Assembly: GCA_029099685.1 (NCBI GenBank)
Contig: JAQXOO010000013.1
Coordinates: 1 to 64,000, forward strand
DNA length: 64,000 bases
Direction of reading: 5' to 3'
From: Clostridia bacterium
GTDB taxonomy: Bacteria > Bacillota > Clostridia > Oscillospirales > Butyricicoccaceae
Shown here: piece by piece, positions 19,461-27,691 of the stretch
Position numbering within the stretch: position 1 is the first letter of the stretch
Layout: the number at the start of each line of letters is the position of its first letter
The notes under the pieces: model-generated
The model's input: only the letters and a program-made list of their open reading frames with translations
Databases searched by the model: none
Told to the model about the DNA's origin: nothing
Made by a program: the position numbers and the translations under genes

Positions 19461-20603
19461 TCAGAATTCACAGTCGGGATACAGGTACTGCGCCATGGTC
19501 CGGTAGGACTCGTTATAGTTCTTGTTTGCCTTGTTGTGGAACAGGGCCTTTTCCAGGGCGATGACCCGGTTATTCTTCACCGCCCGCAGCTCCTGCCAGA
19601 CGGGATCGGCCCCGAACATATCCTCCAGGGTATGCAGGCCGGTGTCGCCGAACTCGGACATAAAGATGATGTCGGGATCCAGGGCGTAGATGTCCTCCAG
19701 ATTGATCTCCACGCTGGTAGCCGCGCCCTCGCTGCCGGGGTCCACCAGGTTGACGCCGCCCAGCTCCTTCAGCATGACGCCGGGCTGGGAGCCATAGGTA
19801 TAAGCCTTCAGCACGTCAGAGGACATCACCAGAATGATGGCGGTGGGGGCTGTCTCCGCCTGGGGCACCTTGGCCACCACCTCCATGATATCCTCTGCGG
19901 TGGCCTGGGCGATGTCATCCCACAGCTGGGGCTGTCCGTTGAGGTTGCAGAAGACCTTGAACCACTTCAGATAATCCTGCACCCCGTCATAATTGATGCC
20001 GATCACCGGGATGCCGGCGGCTTCGGCCGGGCCGGAGATGGTGGAATAACCCTTCATGCCGGTGGAGCAGACGATCAGGTCGGGCTTGCCGCCGATGATC
20101 TTTTCCACATCCCAGCTGGTGCCGGAGGAGTTTTCCGTGACCACGGTGACGCCCTCATCCTGGGTGATGTCCCGGCCGATCTGCTCCTTGTAAAGAGAAG
20201 TGGCGCTCTTGCCGCCCACGGCCAGCTGAACGGTGCCGCCGGCCTCGTACCACAGGCAGGTCAGGCTGCCGAACAGAACAGCCACGTTTTTGGGTCCCTT
20301 CTCAATGCTGATCTCCTCGCCGGTGCCGTCGTGGGTAAAGGTCACATGGGTGTCGGTGACCGCCACTTCGTTGGCTTTGCCCAGATAATATTCCACCATT
20401 TGCGGATCCGCCCCCTCCGCGGGGGCATCGGGCGTATCAGGCGTGCCGGGCGTGCCGTTGTTGGGCGCCGGATCGGCCTGGGAGCCGCTCTGGGCGTCAG
20501 CGGGAGGGACGTTGTCCTGTCCGGATTGCTGGGGCTGGCTGCCGCAGGCGGCCAGAGAAAGCAGCATGGCCAGCGCCAGCAGCATGGCGGTCAATTTTTT
20601 CAT
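19461..20603 (-). CDS. ABC transporter substrate-binding lipoprotein (BtuF/FhuD family, probable corrinoid)
   Basis: MKKLTAMLLALAMLLSLAACGS lipobox; periplasmic-binding fold; operon context with cbi genes and B12 riboswitch. Confidence 0.85.
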   Translation of the reverse strand: MKKLTAMLLALAMLLSLAACGSQPQQSGQDNVPPADAQSGSQADPAPNNGTPGTPDTPDAPAEGADPQMVEYYLGKANEVAVTDTHVTFTHDGTGEEISIEKGPKNVAVLFGSLTCLWYEAGGTVQLAVGGKSATSLYKEQIGRDITQDEGVTVVTENSSGTSWDVEKIIGGKPDLIVCSTGMKGYSTISGPAEAAGIPVIGINYDGVQDYLKWFKVFCNLNGQPQLWDDIAQATAEDIMEVVAKVPQAETAPTAIILVMSSDVLKAYTYGSQPGVMLKELGGVNLVDPGSEGAATSVEINLEDIYALDPDIIFMSEFGDTGLHTLEDMFGADPVWQELRAVKNNRVIALEKALFHNKANKNYNESYRTMAQYLYPDCEF

Positions 20604-20656
20604 AATGTACCTCTTTTCAAAGTCTTTATTTTTACGCACGATGCGTTGCGTACAGT

Positions 20657-21433
20657 CTACAGCTTTTCCGGGATGAGAAACGGGCACCCATTTTTGTCGT
20701 CCCGGATGATCTGGGAGTCGATGTGGAACACCTCTTTCATGGTGTCCCGGACAAGGATGCTGTCGGGGCGGCCATGGTCGAACACACGGCCCTGTTTCAG
20801 CACATAGACCCAGTCGGAATAGCGCGCGGTAAAGTTCATATCATGCAGCACCATGACGATGGTGATGTGCAGGCGGCTGCACAGCTCCCGAACCAGCTCC
20901 AGCACCTCGATCTGATAGCCTACGTCCAGATAGGTGATGGGCTCGTCCAGCAGCAGGATCTCCGGCTGCTGGCAGATGGTCATGGCGATCCAGGCCCGCT
21001 GCTTTTCGCCGCCGGAAAGGTTGTTCAGCAGGCGTCCGCCCATGTGGCTCAGTCCGGTCAGCTCCAGCGTCCCGTCGATGATGTCCCGGTCCTCCGCCGT
21101 GAGGCCCGCGCCGAACTTTTTATACGGATAGCGGCCGTAGGACACCAGGGTGCGGATGTCGATATCCGCGGGGGATGTGTGGGACTGGGGCAGATAGGCG
21201 ATCTTTCTGGCCAGCTCCCTGGGGGGATAGCGGCGGATGTCCCGCTCCTGAAACAGCACCGCGCCGCGGACCGGCGTCACCGTCCGGGGGACGGTCTTCA
21301 GCAGGCTGCTCTTGCCGCAGCCGTTGGGCCCGATGATGGTGGTGATGGTGCCCTTTTGAAACTCCATGGAGACGTCCTCCAGGACGGTGTTCTTTCCATA
21401 GGCGATGGAAACCTTCTGAAAGCCGAAATACAT
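20657..21433 (-). CDS. ABC transporter ATP-binding protein (BtuD/FecE-like)
   Basis: GPNGCGKSSLLKTV Walker A; LSGGEKQRAWIAM signature; LLLDEPITYLD Walker B. Confidence 0.93.
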   Translation of the reverse strand: MYFGFQKVSIAYGKNTVLEDVSMEFQKGTITTIIGPNGCGKSSLLKTVPRTVTPVRGAVLFQERDIRRYPPRELARKIAYLPQSHTSPADIDIRTLVSYGRYPYKKFGAGLTAEDRDIIDGTLELTGLSHMGGRLLNNLSGGEKQRAWIAMTICQQPEILLLDEPITYLDVGYQIEVLELVRELCSRLHITIVMVLHDMNFTARYSDWVYVLKQGRVFDHGRPDSILVRDTMKEVFHIDSQIIRDDKNGCPFLIPEKL

Positions 21434-21445
21434 CCTCCCGCCCTC

Positions 21446-22456
21446 CTATCCGTTGTCTTTTTTCCGGCGCAACAGGAACAGGAAAAAGGGCGCGCCGATA
21501 AAGGACAGCACGATGCTCACAGGCAGGTCGCCCACCGGCAGGATGACCCGGCCCACGGTATCGCAGACCACCACCAGGGCATAGCCCAGCAAAACAGAGG
21601 CGGGAAACAGGTAATGGTAGTCGGAGCCCACCATCAGCCTGGCGATGTGAGGCACGATCAGGCCCACAAAGCTGATGAGGCCGGCCACCGCCACCGAAGC
21701 CCCCGCCAGCAGCGAGGACACCGCGATCAGCAGCAGGCGGAACCGCTCGGTACGCAGGCCCAGGGAATTGGCCATTTCATCCCCCAGCATCAGGATGTTC
21801 ATCCGGGAGGGCAGCAGAAAGCAGACGAAAATGCCCGCCAGCATATAAGGGAGGATCATCCGGAAGTCCTTCCAGACGATGCCGTTGAGGCTTCCCACCA
21901 TAAACCCGGAGGCGTGGCCCAGCTCCTCTGCGAAAAAGGTGCGGATAATGTCGTTAAAGGCGCCGAACATGGCGGAGACCGCCATACCCGAAAGGATCAT
22001 TTTCACCGGGCTGACGCCTTTTTCATAGGCCAGGGCATAGATGGCCATGGTGGTGGCAAAGGAGCCCAGGATGGCCGCCGCGGGCAGGACATGATAATAT
22101 TGGGGAAAGGCCACCAGGGTCAGATAGCCCACGAAGCTGGCGCCGCTGGTAACGCCGATGGTGGAGGGCGACGCCAGATGGTTGCGCATGACGCCCTGCA
22201 GGATGCAGCCGGACAGGGACAGGCAGATGCCTACCATGCCGCCGCAGAGGACCCGGGGGACGCGCACGTTCCACACGATGAGCCGGGCATCCGCCTCCCG
22301 GTCGATGAGCGCCTGAAAAACCTCGGGAATGGAATAGGAGACGCTGCCCACGGCCATGCAGCCCAGTGTGGCCAGCACGCAGATGCAGGCCAGCGCCGCG
22401 ATCACGGCGGCCTTATATCCCTTTGTTTGTCTTACCGCCGTACCGGACGTTTTCAT
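21446..22456 (-). CDS. FecCD/BtuC family ABC permease
   Basis: VRVPRVLCGGMVGICLSLSGCILQGVMRNHLASPSTIGVTSGASF; GLISFVGLIVPHIARLMVG. Confidence 0.93.
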   Translation of the reverse strand: MKTSGTAVRQTKGYKAAVIAALACICVLATLGCMAVGSVSYSIPEVFQALIDREADARLIVWNVRVPRVLCGGMVGICLSLSGCILQGVMRNHLASPSTIGVTSGASFVGYLTLVAFPQYYHVLPAAAILGSFATTMAIYALAYEKGVSPVKMILSGMAVSAMFGAFNDIIRTFFAEELGHASGFMVGSLNGIVWKDFRMILPYMLAGIFVCFLLPSRMNILMLGDEMANSLGLRTERFRLLLIAVSSLLAGASVAVAGLISFVGLIVPHIARLMVGSDYHYLFPASVLLGYALVVVCDTVGRVILPVGDLPVSIVLSFIGAPFFLFLLRRKKDNG

Positions 22457-22485
22457 GGTTGCTGTGCCTCCTTCCCCAAACGCGC

Positions 22486-22520
22486 AAAAAAGCCGCGGCA
22501 GCTTTTTCAGCTGCCGCGGC
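22486..22520 (-). terminator. Expression-platform terminator of cobalamin riboswitch 2
   Basis: Minus strand: GCCGCGGCAGCTgaaaaAGCTGCCGCGGCTTTTTT. Confidence 0.8.
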
Positions 22521-22577
22521 CGTGTTCCCGCAACAAAACTCCTGATCCCATGATCCCGTGGGACGGAGTCTTTTCCT

Positions 22578-22770
22578 CCTCAAGCAGGTCTTCTGACTCG
22601 CGCCTGAAGGAGCTTTTGGCTCCCGCGTCCGAGCTCTGCCTTCCCAGTTTCCCAGTGACTGACTTTCGTCAACGAGCTTCGGCCTCAGCGCATACAGCGG
22701 CGGTACCGTCCGGGATTCTCACCCGGTTCTCTATTATCCTTCTCACTTGACACCAAATGAGAGGGAGCTT
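22578..22770 (-). promoter_or_regulatory. Cobalamin riboswitch 2 (BtuCDF-cbi operon leader)
   Basis: Minus strand: ACCGGGTGAGAATCCCGGACGGTACCGCCGCTGTATGCG...GACGAAAGTCAGTCACTGGG...GCGAGTCAGAAGACCTGCTTG. Confidence 0.92.
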
Positions 22771-22926
22771 GAATCCGTATTCAGTTACAAGCGATATTAT
22801 ACACCGTGCTTGGATTTTGTCAATACCTCTGCCCGCCGCGCCCACTTGCGCCCGGGGCTGTTTTGCGCTATGATGAATATGGGCCGGCGCCGCCGGCTCA
22901 TGCATTTGCAAAAGGAGTTGTCGCCT

Positions 22927-23841
22927 ATGCGGTCCGCAAAAAAGATCCTCACCTATTTTGTCATTGTGGGGCTGGCCCTGGTCTGCGCCCTGAACTATCA
23001 GCTGTTCGTCTTTCCCAACCGGTTCGCTCCCGCTGGGCTCAACGGCATCTGCACCATGATCCAGTACCTGTCGGGCATCAACGTGGGCTATCTCAGCCTC
23101 ATCATCAACATTCCCCTCTCCCTGTGGGTGTGGAAAAAGGTAGGCGCCGACCTGGCGGGCCGCAGCATGCTGTATGTGGTGTCCTTTTCCCTGTTCCTCA
23201 TCGCGCTGGGGCGGCTGGACCTGAGCCGGTTTGCCTATGAGACCGCCAGCAGCGTCATTCTGGGGCCGCTGGTGGCCGGCGTCATCAACGGCGCCTGCTA
23301 TTCCCTGCTGGTGCGGTGCAGCTCCAGCAGCGGCGGCACGGATTTCGTGGCTGCCCTCATCCACCGGGCCCACCCGGAGCAGGGCTTTTTCTGGATCACG
23401 TTCCTCCTCAATGTGGCGGTGGCCGTCAGCAGCTATTTTGTCTATGACTTCCGGGTGGAGCCGGTGATCCTGTGCATTCTTTACAGCTTCATGTCCAGCA
23501 CGGTATCCGACCGGTTGATGAAAAGCGGCCGCAGCGCCATCCGCTGTGAGATCGTCACCGATCATCCCCGGGAGATCTCCGATGCCATCATCCGCCGGCT
23601 GCGCCACAGCGCCACCCTCATCCCGGCAACGGGGATGTACCAGGGGCGCGAGACCCATATCCTGGTCTGCGTGGTCAACAAGGTCCAGCTGCCCGCGCTG
23701 GAGGACATCGTCCGGGAATATCCCCATACCTTCGCCGTGCTTTCCGATGCCCGGGAGGTGATGGGCAACTTCAAGCGGCTGGATTCCAAGGGGATGCCCG
23801 AGCGGGAGCTGCTGGACAAGGGCGGGAACCAGATGGCATAA
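22927..23841 (+). CDS. YitT family membrane protein
   Basis: MRSAKKILTYFVIVGLALVCALNYQLFVFPNRFAPAGLNGICTMIQYL; SSSSGGTDFVAALIHR; C-terminal DUF2179-like domain; SD AAGGAG upstream of ATG. Confidence 0.88.
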   Translation: MRSAKKILTYFVIVGLALVCALNYQLFVFPNRFAPAGLNGICTMIQYLSGINVGYLSLIINIPLSLWVWKKVGADLAGRSMLYVVSFSLFLIALGRLDLSRFAYETASSVILGPLVAGVINGACYSLLVRCSSSSGGTDFVAALIHRAHPEQGFFWITFLLNVAVAVSSYFVYDFRVEPVILCILYSFMSSTVSDRLMKSGRSAIRCEIVTDHPREISDAIIRRLRHSATLIPATGMYQGRETHILVCVVNKVQLPALEDIVREYPHTFAVLSDAREVMGNFKRLDSKGMPERELLDKGGNQMA

Positions 23842-23903
23842 GCCGCTCGCCCCTTCGCTGCGCCTTCCGCCCGCTGCCGCGGCCTTGAAAACGGGCCGGA
23901 CCG

Positions 23904-24176
23904 TCAGCGGTTGCGCTTCGCCAGATCGGACAGCTGCCCGAACTTCCCGATGACAAAGCTGTAGCTGCCCCGGCCATGGGGCGCCAGACAGGCGCTGCAG
24001 TCCTTGGTGCCGTCGGGCAGCCAGCGGAAGTTTCCGCCGCAGCCGCTGCCCAGCGTATACAGCGGACAGTAACAGAACAGACAGTTGAAGTCCTCCGGCC
24101 TTTCCGTCTTGTGGCAGGGGAAAAACTCACAGTTTTTGTGCTGGAAAAAGGAGTAGTTGCTGTCCTCCGGCTTCAT
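23904..24176 (-). CDS. Small cysteine-rich protein (cysteine-rich small domain family)
   Basis: NYSFFQHKNCEFFPCHKTERPEDFNCLFCYCPLYTLGSGCGGNF...KDCSACLAPH; overlaps/couples with the upstream DUF2284 gene. Confidence 0.75.
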   Translation of the reverse strand: MKPEDSNYSFFQHKNCEFFPCHKTERPEDFNCLFCYCPLYTLGSGCGGNFRWLPDGTKDCSACLAPHGRGSYSFVIGKFGQLSDLAKRNR

Positions 24177-24199
24177 GCTCAGACCGTTCTTTTCTTCCG

Positions 24200-24793
24200 T
24201 CACCATACCCGATACCCCATTTCTTTTGCCTGAACAGGCTTGTTTGGTTTTTTCAGCAGGCCGCCCAGCAGAATGTAATATTCCGGCATACGGCCGTCAC
24301 GGCCCCACACCAGCTGCTTGTCAAAAAACAATTCCAGCGCCTTGCCCACATCGCCGCCCAACGCCTCGATGGAATACCGCATCAAATTGGGATTGCGGCA
24401 AGGCTCCTGGGTCTGTCTGGTGCAGGTCCCCTCCGGACAGACCTGGCAGCTGCCGGCCGACAGGGCCATGCTGCCGGGAAAGGCCTTTTCCAATCCCAGC
24501 AGCTCCAGCAGCATGGCCTCCTTTTCCGCCCGGAGAAACTCCGCCGCGGCCCGGCCCAGGGCCTCTGCGGAAAAGACCTGCTCCCGCAGTTCCCCTGGAA
24601 CGGTCAGCATTCGCATCTGCAGCAGCAGCGTGTCATAATTTCCCCACACATCCGCCGGATCGAACCGGAAGGGCGGGCAGGACCAGGTCTTGCTGTAATT
24701 GCGGCAATTTCGGCAGCAGGCCGAAAATTTCTCCACGTTTACGCAGGCCCGGACAAACTCCGCGGCGGGCACTTCTCGTTCTCTTTTTTCCAT
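24200..24793 (-). CDS. DUF2284 family predicted metal-binding protein
   Basis: CCRNCRNYSKTWSCPPFRFDP N-terminal and CQVCPEGTCTRQTQEPCRNPNLMRYSIEALGGDV C-terminal Cys clusters. Confidence 0.85.
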   Translation of the reverse strand: MEKREREVPAAEFVRACVNVEKFSACCRNCRNYSKTWSCPPFRFDPADVWGNYDTLLLQMRMLTVPGELREQVFSAEALGRAAAEFLRAEKEAMLLELLGLEKAFPGSMALSAGSCQVCPEGTCTRQTQEPCRNPNLMRYSIEALGGDVGKALELFFDKQLVWGRDGRMPEYYILLGGLLKKPNKPVQAKEMGYRVW

Positions 24794-24842
24794 ATTTGCC
24801 GTCTCCTTTCAAACAGTCCTCGGTTTGAACCTCCGCGGAATA

Positions 24843-24873
24843 CAAAAAGCCGCGGAGAACCTCTCCACGGCTG
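24843..24873 (-). terminator. Expression-platform terminator of cobalamin riboswitch 3
   Basis: Minus strand: AGCCGTGGAGAGGTTCTCCGCGGCTTTTTGT. Confidence 0.7.
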
Positions 24874-24940
24874 CATGGCAAAACGGCGGCAGGACCTGCC
24901 GAAGCTGCTTTTGCTCCAATCCCCCGTGGAAAAGCACGCC

Positions 24941-25118
24941 CCATGCAGGTCTTCTGGCTTACGCGTCATAGCTGGCTCCGTCTTCCCGATGACTCAGTGA
25001 CCGGCATTTGCGCCATGGAGCTTCGCTGGCGATTCACAGCGGCGGGACCGCGCGGAAATTGCATCCGCTTCCCTATTAGCCGCCCGCTGCGGGGCGGAAC
25101 ATGGAACTGAAACCATCA
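24941..25118 (-). promoter_or_regulatory. Cobalamin riboswitch 3 (leader of DUF2284 / Cys-rich pair)
   Basis: Minus strand: GGAAGCGGATGCAATTTCCGCGCGGTCCCGCCGCTGTGAATCGCC...GGTCACTGAGTCATCGGGAAGACGG...AGCCAGAAGACCTGCATGG. Confidence 0.9.
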
Positions 25119-25169
25119 TAGCATCCCCATCGGCAAAAGTCAATGGCGAAGGCCCGCCCGGCCCGGGGA

Positions 25170-25295
25170 CCTTCCGCGGCGGCATGGGGTGCTGCACGTT
25201 TTCCTCCGCCGTCAGCAGCGGAAACAGGTTGTAACTCTGGCAGACCAGCGTGATGGCCCGCAGGTTCTCCAGGATGCTGACACCCTCGGTCAACA
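25170..25295 (-). pseudogene. Fragment of an ABC-transporter ATPase (LolD/MacB-like)
   Basis: GVSILENLRAITLVCQSYNLFPLLTAEENVQHPM resembles the Q-loop region (RRxxIGFVFQSYNLxPxLTAxENV) without Walker A or signature motif. Confidence 0.5.
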
Positions 25296-25539
25296 GCACC
25301 GTTTGCAGGAAAACAGCAAGAAACCCCGCAACCGTTGGCTTAACAGTGATTTTGAAAGCAGTTACAGAGTATACACCGCTGAGCTGATCGAAAAACGCAA
25401 GTGCAGGCACTCCATATGTCTGTACTTGCGTTTTTATCAGAAAACTATTTGGTGTTTCCACGAATGAAGAATGTTGTTTTGCAGCAACCCACGCTTACAT
25501 TCACTTTTGATGAGACTCCACCGAGTTCGGTGGTTTGTC

Positions 25540-25587
25540 TTGACAAGGTTCTCCTAATGCAGTATATTGTATCTGTACCTGATACAA
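25540..25587 (+). promoter_or_regulatory. Sigma-A promoter with inverted-repeat operator upstream of rrf2-like gene
   Basis: TTGACA(25540-25545)-17 bp-TATATT(25563-25568); inverted repeat TTGTATC-tgtacct-GATACAA (25567-25587). Confidence 0.75.
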
Positions 25588-25637
25588 ATGTAAAGTAAAG
25601 AAAATGTCGCTTGGAATTTGGAAAGGATGGTAACGAA

Positions 25638-26057
25638 ATGGACACAAAATTTTCCGTTGCTGTACATGTGATGATTCTGATTTCAGAATCCCCCACCCCC
25701 ATGAACTCGGATCAGATGGCAGAAAGCGTCGGCACGAATGCCAGCTATATCCGTAAAATACTGGCACTGCTAAAAAAAGCAACTATCGTAGACGGTCACC
25801 GGGGTGTCAGCGGCTATACCATGACCGCTGCTCCGGAACAGCTTACGCTGCTTCAAATCTACCAGGCGGTTATGGAAGAGCCGAAGATTCATCTTCTGGA
25901 TATCCACCAGAACCCTAACGATCAGTGTGTAGTTGGGCGTCACATTCGCCCGGTGTTGACCGATATGTTTGCGGACATTGAGCAAGCATTTGCCCGTTCT
26001 CTCGCAGACAAAACGTTGGCTGACTGCATTGCCGACATTCGTAAAAGGATTGAATAA
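25638..26057 (+). CDS. Rrf2 family transcriptional regulator
   Basis: MDTKFSVAVHVMILISESPTPMNSDQMAESVGTNASYIRKILALLKKATIVDGHRGVSGYTM; SD GAAAGGATGG upstream. Confidence 0.9.
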   Translation: MDTKFSVAVHVMILISESPTPMNSDQMAESVGTNASYIRKILALLKKATIVDGHRGVSGYTMTAAPEQLTLLQIYQAVMEEPKIHLLDIHQNPNDQCVVGRHIRPVLTDMFADIEQAFARSLADKTLADCIADIRKRIE

Positions 26058-26072
26058 CAGGAGGAAATACAT

Positions 26073-26819
26073 ATGAACACAGTAGAGATCATTTTCAGCC
26101 CCACAGGCGGAACAGAGAAAGTTGCCCATATTCTTGGCGGGCATTGGAGTGAAAACACTGTCAAAATTGATTTGAGCGATTCCAAGGCCGATTTCTCCAA
26201 GTGCGTTATCGACAAAGAAGATCAGGTCCTGATCGCCATGCCCTCCTTCGGAGGACGGGCACCCGCCGTGGCGATCGAGCGGTTGAAGCAGATTGCAGGA
26301 AACGGTGCGAAATGCACCCTTGTCTGCGTATATGGAAACCGGGCTTATGAGGATACCCTTGTGGAAATGGAGGATGCCGCGAAGGAAAGCGGCTTCCAGG
26401 TCGTTGCGGCTGTCGCCGCCGTGGCGGAACACTCCATCATGCCCCAGTATGCCGCCGGCAGGCCGGATGCGTCCGACAAAAAACAGTTGGAACAGTTTGC
26501 GGAGCGGATCGCGGGCAAGACCGAAGCCGTGGTCTCCATCCCCGGAAACCGCCCCTACAAGAAAGCCGGCGGCGCGGGACTCGTTCCGAAGGTGGGCAAA
26601 AGCTGCACGAAGTGCGGCCTGTGCGCTGAAAACTGCCCTGTGCAGGCCATTGACCCGGCGAGTTTCACGGCGGACGCCAAAAAGTGCATCTCCTGTATGC
26701 GCTGCGTGAAGCAGTGCCCGGAAAAGGCCAGGAATGTCAATGGCGCTATGGTATCCATTGCCGCCATGGCTATCAAGAAAGCCTGCTCCGTCCGGAAAGA
26801 AAATGAACTGTACATGTGA
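26073..26819 (+). CDS. EFR1 family ferredoxin (flavodoxin-like + 2x[4Fe-4S])
   Basis: Flavodoxin-like FSPTGGTEKVA; CTKCGLCAENCPVQAI and CISCMRCVKQCPEKA. Confidence 0.9.
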   Translation: MNTVEIIFSPTGGTEKVAHILGGHWSENTVKIDLSDSKADFSKCVIDKEDQVLIAMPSFGGRAPAVAIERLKQIAGNGAKCTLVCVYGNRAYEDTLVEMEDAAKESGFQVVAAVAAVAEHSIMPQYAAGRPDASDKKQLEQFAERIAGKTEAVVSIPGNRPYKKAGGAGLVPKVGKSCTKCGLCAENCPVQAIDPASFTADAKKCISCMRCVKQCPEKARNVNGAMVSIAAMAIKKACSVRKENELYM

Positions 26820-26838
26820 AAAACAGGGGAAGCATTCT

Positions 26839-27687
26839 ATGAAGATCGGCGTGATCGATGTGGGCGGCGGTTACCGGGGAATTTATGCCGCCGGTGTGTT
26901 GGATTACTGTATGGACCAGAACATCACCTTTGACCTGGGAATCGGCATCTCGGCAGGGAGCGCAAATTTGGCATCCTATGCCGCCGGGCAAAAGGGACGC
27001 AATTACCGCTTCTATACGGAATACGGCTTTCGGAAGCAATACGCCAGTTTGGGAAACTTTATCCGTAAGCACTCCTACATCGATATGGATTATGTGTACG
27101 GCACCCTCAGCAATCACGATGGGGAAAGCCCACTGAACTATCCCGCAATACGGGATAATCCCATGGAATTCTTTGTGGTTGCGGCAGACGCGGTGACAGG
27201 CCAGGCCAAGTATTTTGGCAAGGAAGACATCGCAGCAGACAACTATGACGTTTTCAAGGCGTCCTCCTCCATTCCTTTTTTCTGTCCGCCCTATGAGATC
27301 AAGGGCGTTCCCTACTATGACGGCGCGCTGGGCGATCCTGTGCCGGTGGAAAAGGCGTTTGAGTTGGGCTGTGACCGGGTGGTCGTGCTCCTGACGAAAC
27401 CGGAAAACATCCTGCGGAGTTCCAAAAAGGATGAACGACTGGCTGCTGGCATCCGAAAAAAATACCCCTTGGCGGCGGAGCGGCTGTGTGAGCGGGCGCA
27501 GCGCTACAACGAGGAAGTGGCGCTGGCGCAAAAATACGCGAAGCAGGGCAAAGTGCTGATTGTCGCACCGGATGATACCTGCGGCGTGGACACTTTGAAG
27601 AAAGACAAGGCATCGCTGCATCGCCTTTACGAAAAAGGCTATGCAGACGGGCAGAAAATAAAAGACTACTTATGCGAGGAAAAGTAA
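26839..27687 (+). CDS. Patatin-like phospholipase family protein
   Basis: GGGYRGIYAAGVLD oxyanion loop; GISAGSAN nucleophile (GxSxG); DGALGDPVPV Asp motif. Confidence 0.9.
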   Translation: MKIGVIDVGGGYRGIYAAGVLDYCMDQNITFDLGIGISAGSANLASYAAGQKGRNYRFYTEYGFRKQYASLGNFIRKHSYIDMDYVYGTLSNHDGESPLNYPAIRDNPMEFFVVAADAVTGQAKYFGKEDIAADNYDVFKASSSIPFFCPPYEIKGVPYYDGALGDPVPVEKAFELGCDRVVVLLTKPENILRSSKKDERLAAGIRKKYPLAAERLCERAQRYNEEVALAQKYAKQGKVLIVAPDDTCGVDTLKKDKASLHRLYEKGYADGQKIKDYLCEEK

Positions 27688-27691
27688 GACC

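Noticed and set aside
20723-22750. 675-aa plus-strand ORF
   Set aside because: Antisense to the ABC transporter genes and riboswitch 2; repetitive H/Q/G/D-rich shadow translation.
25391-25435. AAAAACGCAAGT...ACTTGCGTTTTT as a CRISPR or IS inverted repeat
   Set aside because: Single hairpin with T-runs on both strands; best explained as a bidirectional terminator.
24994-25461. 155-aa minus-strand ORF as an intact gene
   Set aside because: Overlaps riboswitch 3 and only a short central part resembles an ABC ATPase; treated as a remnant.
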